64,000 nucleotides of DNA, from assembly GCF_050003625.1 (NCBI RefSeq), contig NC_134399.1, positions 220,156,975 through 220,220,974 on the forward strand, read 5' to 3'. The stretch comes from Haematobia irritans (lineage: Eukaryota; Arthropoda; Insecta; Diptera; Muscidae). Below the pieces are notes generated by a model. That model worked only from the letters and a program-made list of their open reading frames with translations, did not search any database and was not told the origin of the DNA. Below, piece after piece: positions 22,501 to 32,513 of this stretch. Positions within the stretch are counted from its first letter, which is position 1; each line of letters opens with the position of its first letter. The translations under genes were made by a program, and so were the position numbers.

Positions 22501-25124
22501 GACACCTAAAAAATATTATCGAATCATACAATAAGAAGTGATGCAAATTCAGTGCAACGGCCGTTTTTGCAACAATTCCGGATCCAAAAAAAAAAAACAT
22601 TTTCACTACTTTTTGGCGACGTTCATCGCGAGATAGTTACCAAAATATCCGAATATCAATCTGTTCGACTTTTTAGCGCCAGGTGCATTCAAAGGTGTAA
22701 TTCAGCAAAACAAGCATCGACAAAAACTTTGTGCAAAATTGGCGCAGTGCTATGAATTGTTATGGCTTGTTATAGGACGGATGTCCACCATTTCAACGGC
22801 AGTTGCTCTGAAGGTGTGATCCGAACTAAGTGTTTTGGATGTTAATAAGAAATGTTTGTGATATTTTAGCAAATAAATAATTTTTATAATTTTTTTATTA
22901 TTTTTAATGCCCCAGCAAAAAAATTTGGAAGTTCTTCCGAAGGCACAACTTTAAAAGCACTTCCAGAGGATGCACTCCCAATGATGGTCTTTATTTTAAC
23001 TGTCCAGGAAGTTCTTTTCATTCAATTTTGTATAACATGCTTTTTTCATATTTTTAATGGGCAATCTTAACTTTTTTTGATTTAAATAAAAACAGAGTAA
23101 GAATTCATAAAATGGTACAAACCATTTAAATTTTGTTGAAAAAAAAATCTAAATCCAATCTGAAAAAATTGTGAATTTTTGAAAATATTTGTGGTCAAAC
23201 GTTTCATACAAGCGTTAGGATCCATTAAAATTTATAAAAATCATTTATTTAACAAAATATCACAGAATTTTGTAATTTACATCAAAAACAGTGAATTCGG
23301 ATCACACCTAAAGAAGTGATGCAAATTCAGTGCAACGGCTGTTGAAATGGAGGACTTCCGTCCTATGACAAGCCCATGTTAAATTCATCGCTTCTGCGTC
23401 AATTATGCACCACTTCCGGATCCAAAAAGAGCATTTTCATTACATTTTTGGCGATGCTTTTTTTGCTGGGGCATTCTAACGCTCGCCTCAAAAATTTCCA
23501 AAAATTCGTAATTTTTCTAGAATGGATTTAGAATTTTTTCCACAAAATTGAAATAATTTGTGCTATTTTATTAATTCACATTTGAAAAACAAGTTTAAAA
23601 TTATCCATTAAAAATATTAAAACAGCGACTTATAAAAAAATTTACTTAAAACAACTTCCTGTATAGTTAAACAAGTTTATCACTGTGATATCACAATGGA
23701 CTGCATAGTCTAAGTTGGATCATCTCCAATGAATTTTACATGGGCTTGTCATAGGACGGAAGTACGCCTATTTGGATCTTTTGCATTTCTTTAGAAGTTG
23801 TTGTTCATTGGATGAAGAAATTTAAAAAAGTATTTTTTTTTTCAGTTTCACTTTTTATTTTTATCAGTACTTTTTGTTACACTTTTATTATCTTATTATC
23901 TAATTTTTACAAATGAAAAAACTTCGCTTTCACCGGGGGTTGAACCTGAATCTGTTGGCACCATAACAGAACGCCTTAGCACACTCAGCCACAAACGCCA
24001 TTGAACACGATGCATCAAAAAAAAAAATAAAGAACGTTGGTTCAAATCTCACCAGAATTTTTTTTATTAAATATTATTCTAAAAATTTTTTATGTTATAC
24101 GTTTTTTTTATTTTGTTTTTTTTTTTCGGCATAATCAAATCAAAAAATAAAAATTAATTTGCAAAACTTGCTCAAAAGAGCCTCCACGGAATTAAAAAAT
24201 CAAACATGTGCCGTTTCAAATCCCAGCGGGGATAATTTTTTTAATATTATTTTTTACTTTTTATTGAACAACTTCCATTTTTTGGCTTGGTATTCCATGA
24301 ATCATGATAACTGGCTCATAATATTAAGTCCGGACCATTTAAACTTTTAATTTAAAAAATTGAAATATTATTATTTCTCATATTGCCATGTACATCAGTC
24401 AATAAATGTCCATATTATTTATTTCTTCTAGAAGAAACCATGTGGTTGTGGGACCTCCAGTTCCTCATATGAAGCAATATTCAATTCTGGATCAGCAGAC
24501 TCCTATGTTCACGAGTATGTTAAATTGCAATGAAAATAATCCAACCATATTTCATAAATTTTAATTTCCTAATTATCTTTCAGAACGAAATATGTTTCCA
24601 AAGATGACTCTATACCTGCTGATCCCATCAGTGTAAGTTTAGCGGTACAGGCTGGCAAAGCCATTGAGGTACCCGAAGCTAAATTGGCCTATGGTTTTAT
24701 GCAAAAACCGATCGATGGTATGCCCAAGATTTATATGTCTTCTGTGAATGAGGAAAATCTCTATGCCCTAAAAAAAGAGGTAATTACTCTTAATAAAAAG
24801 GTTGCCACAACCAAAAAAGTAGAGGATTATCCCGATGCTGAAGAGGAAGAGGAGAATAGTGAAGATCACAACGACGAAGAAGATGAACAACCACGATTAA
24901 CCTACAAACAATTGGGCTATGTGGCTGAACAATATAAGAATCCAGAATTCCATGAAATCGGTTCTTCGTATTCATCGCATAGTGAAGATAGTGGCCGCAC
25001 TGTGGTTAGCGAGAAAGTTTCCGTTGATTGTGGCTATAAGCCAGGGCGCATAGCCACATGGGAAAAATCGAAGCATGGATCCTTTGGTAACTGTGGCAAG
25101 AAAAAGTGTCAGCATAGCTATTGA
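13463..25124 (+). CDS. Gene 1: secreted cysteine-rich protein (4 exons, 301 aa)
   Basis: CDS = join(13463-13555, 13643-13831, 24432-24514, 24584-25124), 906 nt, 301 aa. I do not recognise the family and assign no function. Residues 1-31 contain a hydrophobic core (WLVYMTLLVWIIATLM) typical of a signal peptide, so secretion is likely. Cysteine pairs follow: CVC (36-38), CAGC (46-49), CYC (77-79, after GDK) and CGC (98-100). The C-terminal half has a lysine-rich segment, an acidic run (DAEEEEENSEDHNDEEDE) and a basic Cys-containing tail ending NCGKKKCQHSY. All junctions are GT-AG, with phases 0, 0 and 2. The ATG is preceded by an in-frame stop at 13445-13447. Intron 2 is 10.6 kb and full of transposons. 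Gene 2 downstream shares the exon plan and CxC/CGCG motifs. Confidence 0.82.
13643..13831 (+). CDS. Gene 1 exon 2
   Basis: 63 codons. The acceptor is TTTTTTGATTTTAG and the donor GTAAGT, both phase 0. It encodes three cysteine pairs and a basic stretch (RPKHRR) that could be a proprotein-convertase site. Confidence 0.85.
14006..15140. mobile_element. Decayed DNA transposon with ~45-bp inverted termini
   Basis: Left and right edges are inverted copies: CACATTGGGGTTTTTGAT…GGGAATTAATT near 14009, and the complement of CACAGTGGGGTTTTTGAT…GGGAATTAATT near 15131. The same pentamer CGCCG flanks both CACA ends; it may be target duplication or part of the TIR. Inside are a start-like MEPSSS peptide at 14278 and a C-terminal coding remnant. 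Superfamily not identified. Confidence 0.6.
14508..14922 (+). pseudogene. Transposon-borne ORF remnant with acidic C-terminus
   Basis: The first frame reads LPIGQLSEEAQEARNKDFKN… up to a stop at 14720. A shifted frame then continues through PMEAIQMLIFE to an acidic tail of Asp residues ending at 14922. The LSEEAQEARNKDF block looks like a motif from repeated insect proteins, but I recall no family name and cannot confirm this. Position between inverted termini says it belonged to the transposon. It is broken by frameshift and probably internally deleted. Confidence 0.5.
15163..15641. mobile_element. MITE with internal tRNA-like segment
   Basis: Termini are CACTAATAGAAAAAATTACG and the complement of CACTCATAGAAAAAATCATG, with TA at 15161-15162 and 15642-15643. 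The interior contains a tRNA-like module (15346-15435). 479 bp, non-coding. Confidence 0.7.
15346..15435 (+). repeat. tRNA-like pol III module inside a MITE
   Basis: Has an A-box-like GGTGCAATGTGCTAAGG and a B-box-like GGTTCGAGTCAC at plausible spacing. I cannot fold it into a convincing cloverleaf with intact acceptor stem, so it is a SINE-like relic and not a tRNA gene. Confidence 0.5.
15645..16025 (-). pseudogene. Decayed mariner/Tc1-type transposase
   Basis: On the minus strand, pieces in changing frames resemble a DDE transposase: RAKELLRLH near 16020, VYLTK.SAENVHIRL with TQAPPM near 15880, SPLVFIDL near 15820, and PPKPPDLNTLDF near 15690. The order and spacing fit one degraded protein from the DDE domain to near its C-terminus. 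Several stops and frameshifts are present. The subgroup (possibly DD37D, maT-like) is an inference. Confidence 0.6.
16235..16400 (-). pseudogene. Second remnant of the same transposase family
   Basis: Repeats the segment at 15895-16025 in the same orientation, about 345 bp away (GCAATCTAATGTGTACAT…GAAGCAACTCCTTG). It corresponds to the KRVKELLRLQ region. The reading is not open. Confidence 0.5.
16531..17118 (+). mobile_element. Himar1-like mariner, internally deleted, copy B
   Basis: The 588-bp element keeps both termini (ACATGTTGGCTGATAAGTCC at left, one change) and TA at 16529-16530 and 17119-17120. The start of the ORF is intact (MEKKEFRVLIKYCF) and jumps from NTVEA to HKSLRTMAK, so about 700 bp is gone. 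The junction …GGAAGC|CACAAG shares GC with both deletion edges. Non-autonomous. The plus-strand remnant 16780-17064 keeps YSPDLAPSDF. It sits in the tail of a SINE. Confidence 0.92.
17121..17414 (-). repeat. SINE, minus strand, tail hit by Himar copy B
   Basis: Body and head match the SINE family (complement of GGTGCAATTGTTAGCATGCC at the right). The tail (about 16514-16530) continues on the far side of the mariner, so the mariner inserted into the tail repeats. There is a small internal deletion near the B box. Confidence 0.75.
17415..17880. other. Non-coding, gene 1 intron
   Basis: No element or gene recognised. A GGACA…GTGGACA-type short motif recurs at 17560-17680. Confidence 0.4.
17881..18472. 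repeat. Large fold-back palindrome (~290/260-bp arms)
   Basis: The left arm (17881-18174) and right arm (18210-18466) are inverted copies. Examples are GTGAATTCACAGCGCTGTAG vs the complement of CTACAGGGCTGTGAATTCAC, and CAATTGAGTGGAATGACTGC repeated in inverse at the centre. The loop is about 30 nt. Arm similarity is highest near the centre. No ORF is shared by the arms. It lies in gene 1 intron 2 and would form a long hairpin in the pre-mRNA. A fold-back transposon is the likely origin. Confidence 0.85.
18614..19612. mobile_element. Family F MITE with tRNA-like insert
   Basis: Bounded by TA-CACCCTCACAAAAAATTG and …TTTTTCATCCGTG-TA. It is rich in AAACATAT / ATATGTTT words throughout. A tRNA-like module (B box complement of GTTCGAATCCC) lies at 19203-19280 on the minus strand. 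Partial copies: 1063-1304, 59928-60141, 63242-63387. Non-coding. Confidence 0.6.
19203..19280 (-). repeat. tRNA-like module within family F
   Basis: On the minus strand CAATTGATCAGCTAC…GTTCGAATCCCCGTCCGGC resembles a tRNA 3' half with a B box. The A box is weak and the acceptor stem is not clear. Confidence 0.45.
20200..20490. mobile_element. Family G MITE (CACAGAAAAAAAATTT ends)
   Basis: Flanked by TA at 20198-20199 and 20491-20492, with CACAGAAAAAAAATTTCACG and …TTTTGTGTG ends. The interior is made of repeated CAATTAATTTTTTAATTG palindromes. Other copies: 43167-43563, 52157-52400, fragments near 9260 and 44880. Confidence 0.75.
20553..21179. mobile_element. Family A MITE, one end missing
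   Basis: Matches the complement of 47291-47945 from CGACCGTTTCCAAAGAT to the terminus AATATTTTTTTCAGTG. The outer terminus at the left is lost. It is an inverted partner of the copy at 21302-21891. Confidence 0.65.
21302..21891. mobile_element. Family A MITE, opposite orientation
   Basis: Starts CACTGTAAAAATAATATCGTG and ends GAGCATACAGTG. It lies about 120 bp from the previous copy in inverse orientation, making a large imperfect inverted repeat. Confidence 0.6.
21895..22145 (+). pseudogene. Transposase remnant (WTDLVFSDEKTF)
   Basis: The frame continuing from 21831 reads GKSLGVTSLARKWTDLVFSDEKTFQTF. VFSDEKTF is the first-Asp motif of Tc1/mariner DDE transposases. Similarity decays downstream, with RGIKI recognisable. 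It is likely the same family as the remnants at 15645-16400. Only an internal piece survives. Confidence 0.6.
22154..22624. mobile_element. Family E MITE, right end lost
   Basis: Starts TA-CCCAGCAAACAAATTTGGAAG and runs to GGCGACG without the GCTGGG end. Confidence 0.6.
22655..23660. mobile_element. Reversed family E MITE hosting a second family E copy
   Basis: Sequence on both sides of 22911-23470 is family E in reverse (GGTGGACATCCGTCC complement at 22780; CTAGAATGGATTTAG at 23518). A full family E element lies between, so the family has inserted into itself. Confidence 0.55.
22911..23470. mobile_element. Family E MITE, complete
   Basis: 560 bp from CCCAGCAAAAAAATTTGG to TTTTTTTGCTGGG. 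The dinucleotide GC flanks both ends, where TA is usual. Non-coding. Best complete example of the family here. Confidence 0.75.
23714..24360. mobile_element. Family H element with three tRNA-like modules (partial)
   Basis: Shares order and sequence with 26229-27203 (reverse) and 60487-61290. It has three B-box-like sites: GGTTGAACC near 23938 (its minus-strand module is GTGTGCTAAGGCGTTCTG), GGTTCAAATCTCAC near 24041, and TTTCAAATCCCAGC near 24214. It lies just upstream of gene 1 exon 3. Confidence 0.5.
24432..24514 (+). CDS. Gene 1 exon 3
   Basis: 83 nt with acceptor ATTTATTTCTTCTAG and donor GA|GTATGT (phase 2). It encodes KKPCGCGTSSSSYEAIF…, the CGCG motif shared with gene 2. Confidence 0.82.
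24584..25124 (+). CDS. Gene 1 exon 4 (terminal)
   Basis: The acceptor AATTATCTTTCAG is preceded by a 69-nt intron. The split codon GA|A restores a frame that is open to the TGA at 25122-25124. It encodes the acidic/lysine-rich half and the Cys-containing C-terminus. Confidence 0.88.
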
Positions 25125-25199
25125 TAAGATGTCTATCAGAGACCGAGAGTAACTAGTATTTAAGTGACGACAACGAAAGACAATTTGTAATAATTTTTT

Positions 25200-25205
25200 A
25201 ATAAA
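25200..25205 (+). terminator. Gene 1 polyadenylation signal
   Basis: AATAAA lies 76 nt past the stop codon, followed by a T-rich stretch. It is the first such hexamer downstream of gene 1. Confidence 0.7.
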
Positions 25206-25293
25206 TTTTTGTACTTATAATGGTTTATATGGAAGAGATAACATTTTCTTTTCAATGGATGGTTCGGCAAATATGTCGGATTTGCACATCCTT

Positions 25294-25580
25294 CACGCAG
25301 AGAAGGAATATGATCACCTCATAGTCCCCTTTACTGGACATTTTTCCCAAGATTTTACAGTAATGATTTCGGTATTGATTCCGAGCCAAAGTAGCGGAGA
25401 ACTGTTATTTATTTAAAATTGTTTAGGAAACCATTTTAAATAATTGTTTTTTTTTTTTTTTTTTTTATTTTTATTCGGGGTTTTCTCCATGTGCTATAAA
25501 AGTCCTTATATATGAGAGAAATAATTCGTATTTTAAGGACATTCCATTTTTAGCCACACGACAATATTTTTTTCAGTGCA
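25294..25580. repeat. Fragments of two MITE families
   Basis: The start matches the CACGCAGAG terminus of the 1305-1555 MITE. From about 25360 to TTTTTTTCAGTG at 25579 the sequence is a shortened family A copy (GATTCCGAGCCAAAG, ACGACAATATT). Confidence 0.55.
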
Positions 25581-26228
25581 ATCCATATTGGTAAAGTCGA
25601 TAAATTATTTTCACACTTTGTAAAAGACTTATCACAAAAATGTAATGTCCTTCCAAACAACCTTTTTATAGCCAAAAAATATGTCAAACGGATTTTGTTT
25701 GGGGGGAATCATTATTTCTTTTGATGTAAGACCTTTTGACCAATTCTATATCTTTCTGAAATTTAATAGGCATTTAGCTATAAGTTACCCACATATACAT
25801 CTTATCTTTGATATACTGTATTTCCCATTCATCAAACTCATATCAAAATATGAACCATATAAATAATTCTATGACCAAAATTTGGCTATGAATGACCGAA
25901 AGAGAAATGCAAAAAGAAGGAAGTTTTTTTTTTTACAAGAACGTTTATTGAAAATTTTGTTTATTAAGCACAAATTGTAATGAATGTAATTTTGATTTTT
26001 GTTCTTGTAATATTTCTGTAGACGAAAGCGAAAATTGAAAAACGCACAACATCATGAATTTGTTCTACCACATTGGGGGAGAAATTTCAACCATATTATC
26101 AAGTTTTGACAAATAATTATGACTTTGACAAGTTGGTTTAATTTCTAGAGGGAATCTTTAAATTTCTTTCTCGTATGATTTTGTAAATAATCAAAGAAAA
26201 AAAATTGAATTAAAATTTTCAAACAAAT
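25581..26228. other. AT-rich intergenic stretch
   Basis: No feature recognised. Confidence 0.4.
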
Positions 26229-27203
26229 CCCTGCAAAAAAATAGGAAGTTGATCCACAAACTTTTCTTTTAAAGCGCATCCCGGGATCCCCTATCGATTT
26301 TTTTTTTTCATTTCCGATGCAGTCCTTTTGGACAAGTCTTAGAAAGTACGCAATTAGGCCGTTTTAAGTGAAAATTTATGTTTTGGACAATTTCTCAAGA
26401 ATGAATAGAAAATCAATTTAAGTTTTGGACAATTAAATTTTGCAAGAAAGACTAGAAAATTAATAAAAACGTAAAACGTATAATACCAAAAAAAAAAAAA
26501 TTAAAAAACATCCTCGCTGGGATTTGAACCGTTTGATTTTTTCACTTCCATGGAAGTTCTTTTGAGAAGGTTTTGAAAATTACGATGTTTAATTTTTGTT
26601 TGATTTTTAATGGAACAAATATATTTATACAAAAATATATACCGAAAAAAAACAAAATAAAAAATAACATAAAAAAAAATAATTTTAAAAAAAATATTAA
26701 AAAATTCCCGTTGGTGAGATTTGAACCATAATAATAAAGAACATCTCAGGAAGTAGTTAGAAAGTCATACCGTGGTCTCATATTAGGTTCATATCACAAA
26801 CATTCGAATAGACGTTTTGATGCATCGTGTTGAATGGCGTTTGTAGCTGAGTGTGCTAAGGCGTTCTGTTATGGTAACAACAGACCCAGGTTCAATCCAC
26901 GGTGGAAGGGAAGAAGTTTTTCAATTTGTAAAAATTAGATAATAAGAAATTAAAAGTGTAGCAAAAAGTACTGATAAAAATAAAAAGTGAATTAAAAAAA
27001 TGTTTTTTAGTTTTTTAAATTTCTTCATGCAAATGAACTTCCAAGGCATAACTTCTAAAGCAATGCAAAGGATCCAAAAATGAAGTACTTCTGTCCTATG
27101 ACAAGCCCAACTAAAATTCATTGGATATGATCCAAGTTTGCACTATTTCCGGATAACAAATTGGGGATCTACCTACTTTTTTGGAAGCTGTTTTTTTGCT
27201 GGG
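26229..27203. mobile_element. Family H element, complete, three tRNA-like modules
   Basis: Ends are CCCTGCAAAAAAATAGG and CTGTTTTTTTGCTGGG, the family E-type termini. Internal B-box-like sites lie at about 26519 (minus, complement of GGTTCAAATCCCAG), 26717 (minus) and 26890 (plus, GGTTCAATCC with A-box-like GTAGCTGAGTGTG at 26846). Non-coding. It may be a MITE that captured SINEs. Confidence 0.55.
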
Positions 27204-27364
27204 TAGTTCAATGAACTAAAAAGTGAGAAATTATACACAAATTAAGCATACATTTTAAGATGTTACCATTAATGCGCCCATCTTGATGGGGCTAGACATT
27301 TTTGCAATTTTGAACGCTAATTTTTTACTACGAAATTTTCTTTTTGACTTGATGATCCTCTAAG

Positions 27365-29125
27365 CAGGGCTGTGGAATCGAGCGAATTTTGCTCGACTCC
27401 GACTCCAGCATTTTTCATCATCCGACTCCGGAGTCGACTCCGGGTAATATAACTAAATCTCATTTTAATACCACTAATTTGTAGTTCTATTGTGAGGGTA
27501 CCGTAAGTGGGTCGATATAAAGTATCGTATTTATTTATGTGTGTAAAAAAAGTCTTAATTTCACATTAGATGCCAATTGAACTCTATTATTCAAATTTAG
27601 GGCAATGTTTAATAAATAAAATAATGATATAAAATGCCCATCATAATATGAGAAGATACGAACAGTATATGTATTTGTGGACCAAAATTATTGATACTAT
27701 CTCAAATCCTTTAAATTTGTTGCGAGCTATATAAAGGTTTATATTTCCATATGCATGAATTTGAATCTGAATCGATTTAGACAAAATTGTATATACTTCT
27801 ACAAAATCTATGTACATAAAATTTAAATCTAACGTTATGGGACGTAACACAATTTTAACGAAAAATAAAAATGCAAGGAAAGTCTAAAGTCGGGTGGGCC
27901 GATTATGATATACTCTGCACAACTTTGTGTTAAATCTACATTTTGATAAAATCTCAAATCAGGCTTCTACAAAACTCGGGCAATATTTGGGAAATATTTA
28001 TAATTGTTTAGACAATTTCGCAAAAATGCATTTATGATTCATTCATTGAAAAATTTGAAAATTTGAGTCATTTCTACAATTTTTCGACTTAGCAGCAATT
28101 TTTCCAAAATTGTATGCTCATTGAATACAATACATGTTTGTCTAGTAAATAAAATTTTGACTAAATTTTCTATAGAAATAAAATTTTGGCAAAAATTTCT
28201 ATAGAAATCAAATGTTGACCAAATATATAGAAATAAAATTTTTAATAAAATTTTTATAGAAATAAAATTTGGCAAAATTTTTTATAGAAATAAAAGTTTG
28301 AAAAAATTATCAATAGAAATACAATTTTAGAAAAAATTGTGTAACAAACAAAATTTTGCAAATTTTTCTATAGAAATAAAATTTTGCAAAATATTCTATA
28401 GAAGCAAAATTTTGACTAAATTTTCTATAGAAATAAAATTTTGACCAAATTTTATATAGAAAAAAATATTTCTATAGTAATAAAATTTTGAGTATCAGTG
28501 AGAAAAAAATTGAGAAAATTTGCTACAGAAATAAAATTTGACAATTTTTTCTTATAGAAATAAAATTTTGAAAAAATTATCAATAAAAATACAATTTTAG
28601 AACAATTTTTGTGTAGTAAATAAAATTCTGCAAAATATTCTACAGAAACAAAATTTTGACAAAATTTGCTATAGAAATAAAATTTTGACAAAACTTTTTA
28701 TAGAAATAACATTTTGACAAAATTTTCTATAAAAAAAAAACTTTGAAAAAAATTTCTGTCAATATTTCACATATGTATAGGGTCTTAAAATGAAATTAAA
28801 ATAAAAATAATATCGATTGTTCAAAATATTTCAAATAAATTGATATGGGCATTAAAATGGATCGATCCAGCCAATCTGCTAGTCTAACATTCTAAGAAAC
28901 ATAAAAAGATAGCCGTAATTGGAAGTTGATTTTCATTTACAATCATGCTGTACATTGATCGAATGAATAACGCAATGGAATCTAATTTGCGTAAAAACTT
29001 GCTTAGTTACAAAAATGTGAAGTGTTTTAAAAAATTTGGTTTAGCCGGAGTCGGAGTCGAGCAAAATTTTTACGACTCCGACTCCAGAAAAATCTTCAGA
29101 CTCCGACTCCGGCTCCACAGCCCTG
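27365..29125. mobile_element. Non-autonomous hAT element, 8-bp target duplication
   Basis: Ends are CAGGGCTGTGGAATCGAGC and the complement of CAGGGCTGTGGAGCCGGAGT. A perfect 8-bp direct repeat CCTCTAAG flanks it (27357-27364, 29126-29133). CAGGG ends and 8-bp duplications are hallmarks of hAT transposons. Sub-terminal GACTCCGACTCC repeats are present at both ends. The 1761-bp interior has no transposase and contains a 29-bp minisatellite (28140-28760). A terminal fragment lies at 60375-60445. Confidence 0.85.
28140..28760. repeat. 29-bp-type minisatellite
   Basis: Around 20 degenerate copies of a ctatagaaataaaattttgac unit with frequent small indels. The same repeat fills elements at 10836, 52683, 55992 and 57906. 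Confidence 0.8.
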
Positions 29126-30336
29126 CCTCTAAGAGAAGCAAACTTCATCCGATCCTGCTGAAATTTGGTACATTGTGTAAGTACATGGTCTCTAACAACC
29201 ATGCAAAAATTGGTCCACATCGATACATAATTATATATAGCCCCCATATAAACCGATCCCCCGATTTGGCTTGCAGAGCCTCTAAGAGAAACAATTTTCA
29301 TCCGATCCGGCTGAAATTTGGTATACGGTGTTAGTATATGGTCTCTAACAACCATGCAAAAATTGGTCCACATCGGTCCATAATTATGTATAGCTCCCAT
29401 ATAAACCGGCTTGCGGAACTTCTAAGTGAAGCAAATTTCATCCGGTATATGGTCTCTAATGACCGTGCAAAAATTGGTCCACATCGGTCCATAATTATAT
29501 AGAGCCCCCATATAAACCGATCACCAGATTTGACCTCCGGAGCCTCTTGGAAGACCAAAATTCATCTGATTCAGTTGAAATTTGGTACGTGGTGTTAGTA
29601 AATGGTATCCAACAACCATGCAGGAATTGGTTCATATCAATCCATAATTATATATACCCTCCATATAAACCGATCCCCAGATTTGACCTCCGGTGCCTTT
29701 TGGAGAAGCAAAATTCATCCGATCTGGTTGAAATTTGGTACGTAATGGTAGTATGATATTTAACAACCATACCAAAAGTGGTCCATATCAGTCCATAATC
29801 ATATATAGCCCCCATATAAACCCATCCCCAGATTTGGTTTTGGAGCCTCTTGGAGGAGCAAATTTTATCCGAGTCAGTTGAAATTTGGTGCATTGTGCTA
29901 GTATATGGCCGTTAAAAACCATGCCTAACTAGGTCCATATCGGACCTAGTTATAGTTATATATAGTCCTTAGATAAATCGATCCCCAATCACACAAAAAT
30001 TGGTCCATATTAAGTTCATAACTGTACGAGTATATAGCCCCCATATAAGCGACCCCCATATTTCAATTCTGGCTCTCTACGTATCGTGCAAAAGTCCATA
30101 TCGATTCGTAATTATTTGTAGACTTACCTATACATACCTTTGTTTGTCTAATACATATATACCACGTATGGACTAACTCACAATTTAGAAACGATGTTAA
30201 GAAGGTTTAAGATACCACAACCCAAGTAATTCGATTGTGGATGACAGTCTTTCGTAGAAGTTTCTATGCAATCCATGGTGGAGGGTACATAAGATTCGGC
30301 CTGGTCGAACTTACGGCCGTATATACTTGTTTCTTT
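29126..30336. repeat. 153-bp repeat element, family 2, copy 1
   Basis: Repeats of about 153 bp contain TAGCCCCCATATAAACCGATC and GGTCTCTAACAACCATGC; measured spacings were 153, 151 and 157 bp. The right end runs through CCATGGTGGAGGGTACATAAG to the TATACTTGTTT terminus. The minus strand reads as repeated short ORFs, but no long one. Confidence 0.7.
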
Positions 30337-30665
30337 TTCCTTCTTACCTTTACAATTAAACACAATGAAGAAAACAACATAAATATTTTTTTTTAATTTT
30401 ATTTCGTTATAGCTCATTCACATTAGGCTCGAAATCTACTAAAAGTGGATTTGAAATCCCATTTTTATAAGGCAACTGACAGTTGAAATCTAGTTAAAGT
30501 AGATTTTGAATGTGTAATGTGTATGAGGTTTTATGTCATATATGAACAGCAAATTACAATAAAATTTCTTAGAATTAAAAAATATATTTTTGTATTTAAT
30601 TAAATCTAGCATAAAACAATTGTAGTAACTTCTGTCTAACGTGTTTTAATTTGGAAATCCTCGTA
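30337..30665. other. Short unassigned AT-rich stretch
   Basis: No feature recognised. Confidence 0.4.
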
Positions 30666-31799
30666 CAAAACAGTAAATCCACCAGGAAGGAAAGTTTTGT
30701 TTAATTTTAAAAAAATTTAACTAAACTGTATTAGAAACGCAGATGTCACACAAAATAAGTACATATGTTTCGACCAATGCAAGAAAATTTATTAGACACA
30801 ATTATTAAAACAATTATTACATTACATTAATAATTAAAGAAAATAATTTTTTTCAAGAAAATTTTGAAGTTTGAAGAAAAAATTTGAGTTCAAAAATGCA
30901 CAAATGTCTTTAATACACTGAAAAAAAGTATTTACGTGATATCAAAGATTGCGCAATGTAAATTTTATGATGGGAAATTTACAAAATATTAAGGACAAAT
31001 TTCATTAAAATAATGAAATTTTAATTAAAATAAAGTTTATAATCATGCTTCAAAAATATTTTTCCATTAAATTTAGGACACAAATTTTGTAAATTTGCGT
31101 CCCTCCGTTAAAGTCGCATGCCTTTGAACTAAGGCTAATTTTCCTTAAAGTAAAGAAACACATTTTTGATTTAAAGAAATTGTCCTTAAATTAACTGAAA
31201 TATTGAAACTTTAGATTTAAGATAAAAACGCTTCAAATATAGGCTAAGACTTATTTTGAGGATTTAGCGTCTTAGGTTTAAAGTTTTTTTTTGTTTGGAA
31301 TTACGAAAACATTTTTTACGTTGAAGTATCCATTATAATTTGGATTTTTAAACTTGCATTTGTTTGTACGTGAGTACCTTTATTAATAAAACGCGAAAAG
31401 AGAATGAAAATTTGATAAATTAGATCTGTATCCTAATTTTAATTTTATTTGTCATAGATTTAAAGCCAGATAAGTCGCAAAAATTTCTTTATTTTAAAGA
31501 AGCCGCACCTTTGGCTGGGAATCAATGCCAAAATCTGTAAGGGAAGGTCAAAATCTTTGGATCCAAGTAAACTTTTTTTTTTGAGTGTACCATAAGAAGT
31601 TCATGATGGGCGCATTATTGGCAAAATTTAAAAATTTTAAGAAATTCTGAACTATTTGGAAAATCTTTGCTTTATTTGTGTAAATGTTTCCCCTTTTTTA
31701 GTTCATTTAACTTAAACTTTGTCAAAACATAACAATTCAATGAACTAAAATAGAATTCAATTGGATTTAGTGTCATATAGGGTTCACTTGTTTTGAGTG
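30666..31799. mobile_element. Family C MITE interrupted by family B
   Basis: Matches the family C copy at 31821-32338 in reverse. It is flanked by TA (30664-30665, 31800-31801) and split by the family B element at 30916-31587. The left terminus is degenerate (CAAAACAGTAAATCCACC). Confidence 0.65.
30916..31587. mobile_element. Family B MITE, complete
   Basis: 672 bp from CACTGAAAAAAAGTATTTACG to TTTTTTTTGAGTG, with TA on both sides. Non-coding. Reference copy for the family. Confidence 0.8.
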
Positions 31800-31820
31800 T
31801 AGTCTTCCAAATTAAAACCA

Positions 31821-32338
31821 CACTCAAAAAAAAAGTGAACTCTCTATTTCACTAAAGCCAATTTAACTTTATTTTAGTTCATGGAATTATTATATATGGA
31901 GAAAGTTTCCTTTACTCTAATAAATTTTTGCATTCGTTAGTTAAATGAACTAAAAAACGGGAAAAAATTATACACAAATGAAGTAAAAAGTTTAACTAAA
32001 TTCGTACTTCTCACAAGACAGTTCATAATTTCTTTAAATTTGTAAATTTTATTACAAATGTGCCCATCATGAACTTCGTATATCACTAAAGACATTCTTG
32101 CAATTTTGAAATCCAAATTTTTCTCTCAAAGTACAAAATTTTCTTTAACAAGTGAAAAAAGTTAATTATGTCTAATAAATTTTCTTGAATTTGTCGAAAA
32201 ATATTTACTTATTTTTGTGATATCGGCGCGATATCAGCGTTTGTAATACTGTTTAATTAAAATTTTCTAAAAATATTAAAAAAATTCTAAAAATAACTAA
32301 ATGTTTTCTTCCTGGTGGGTTCACTGTTTTTTTCAGTG
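31821..32338. mobile_element. Family C MITE, complete
   Basis: 518 bp from CACTCAAAAAAAAAGTGAAC to GTTCACTGTTTTTTTCAGTG. The flanking dinucleotide is CA on both sides. It stands 21 bp from, and opposite in orientation to, the previous family C copy. Confidence 0.7.
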
Positions 32339-32513
32339 CAATATAGAAACTTTATTTTTCGATTTATCCAACAAGGCGATACATCTAACACTATAGAATA
32401 TCAATTAGCCATGAAGACATGGAAAGACAACGAAACACCTCAAAGAACATGAAAGAAAAAATCAACACATGAAAGAAAAATTTTGTTGGACTAAGGTCAA
32501 CTTGGCTTAAATA

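Noticed and set aside
26834..26905. tRNA gene in family H
   Set aside because: The same sequence recurs at 23935-24010 and 60780-60845 inside a repeat, and the acceptor stem does not pair.
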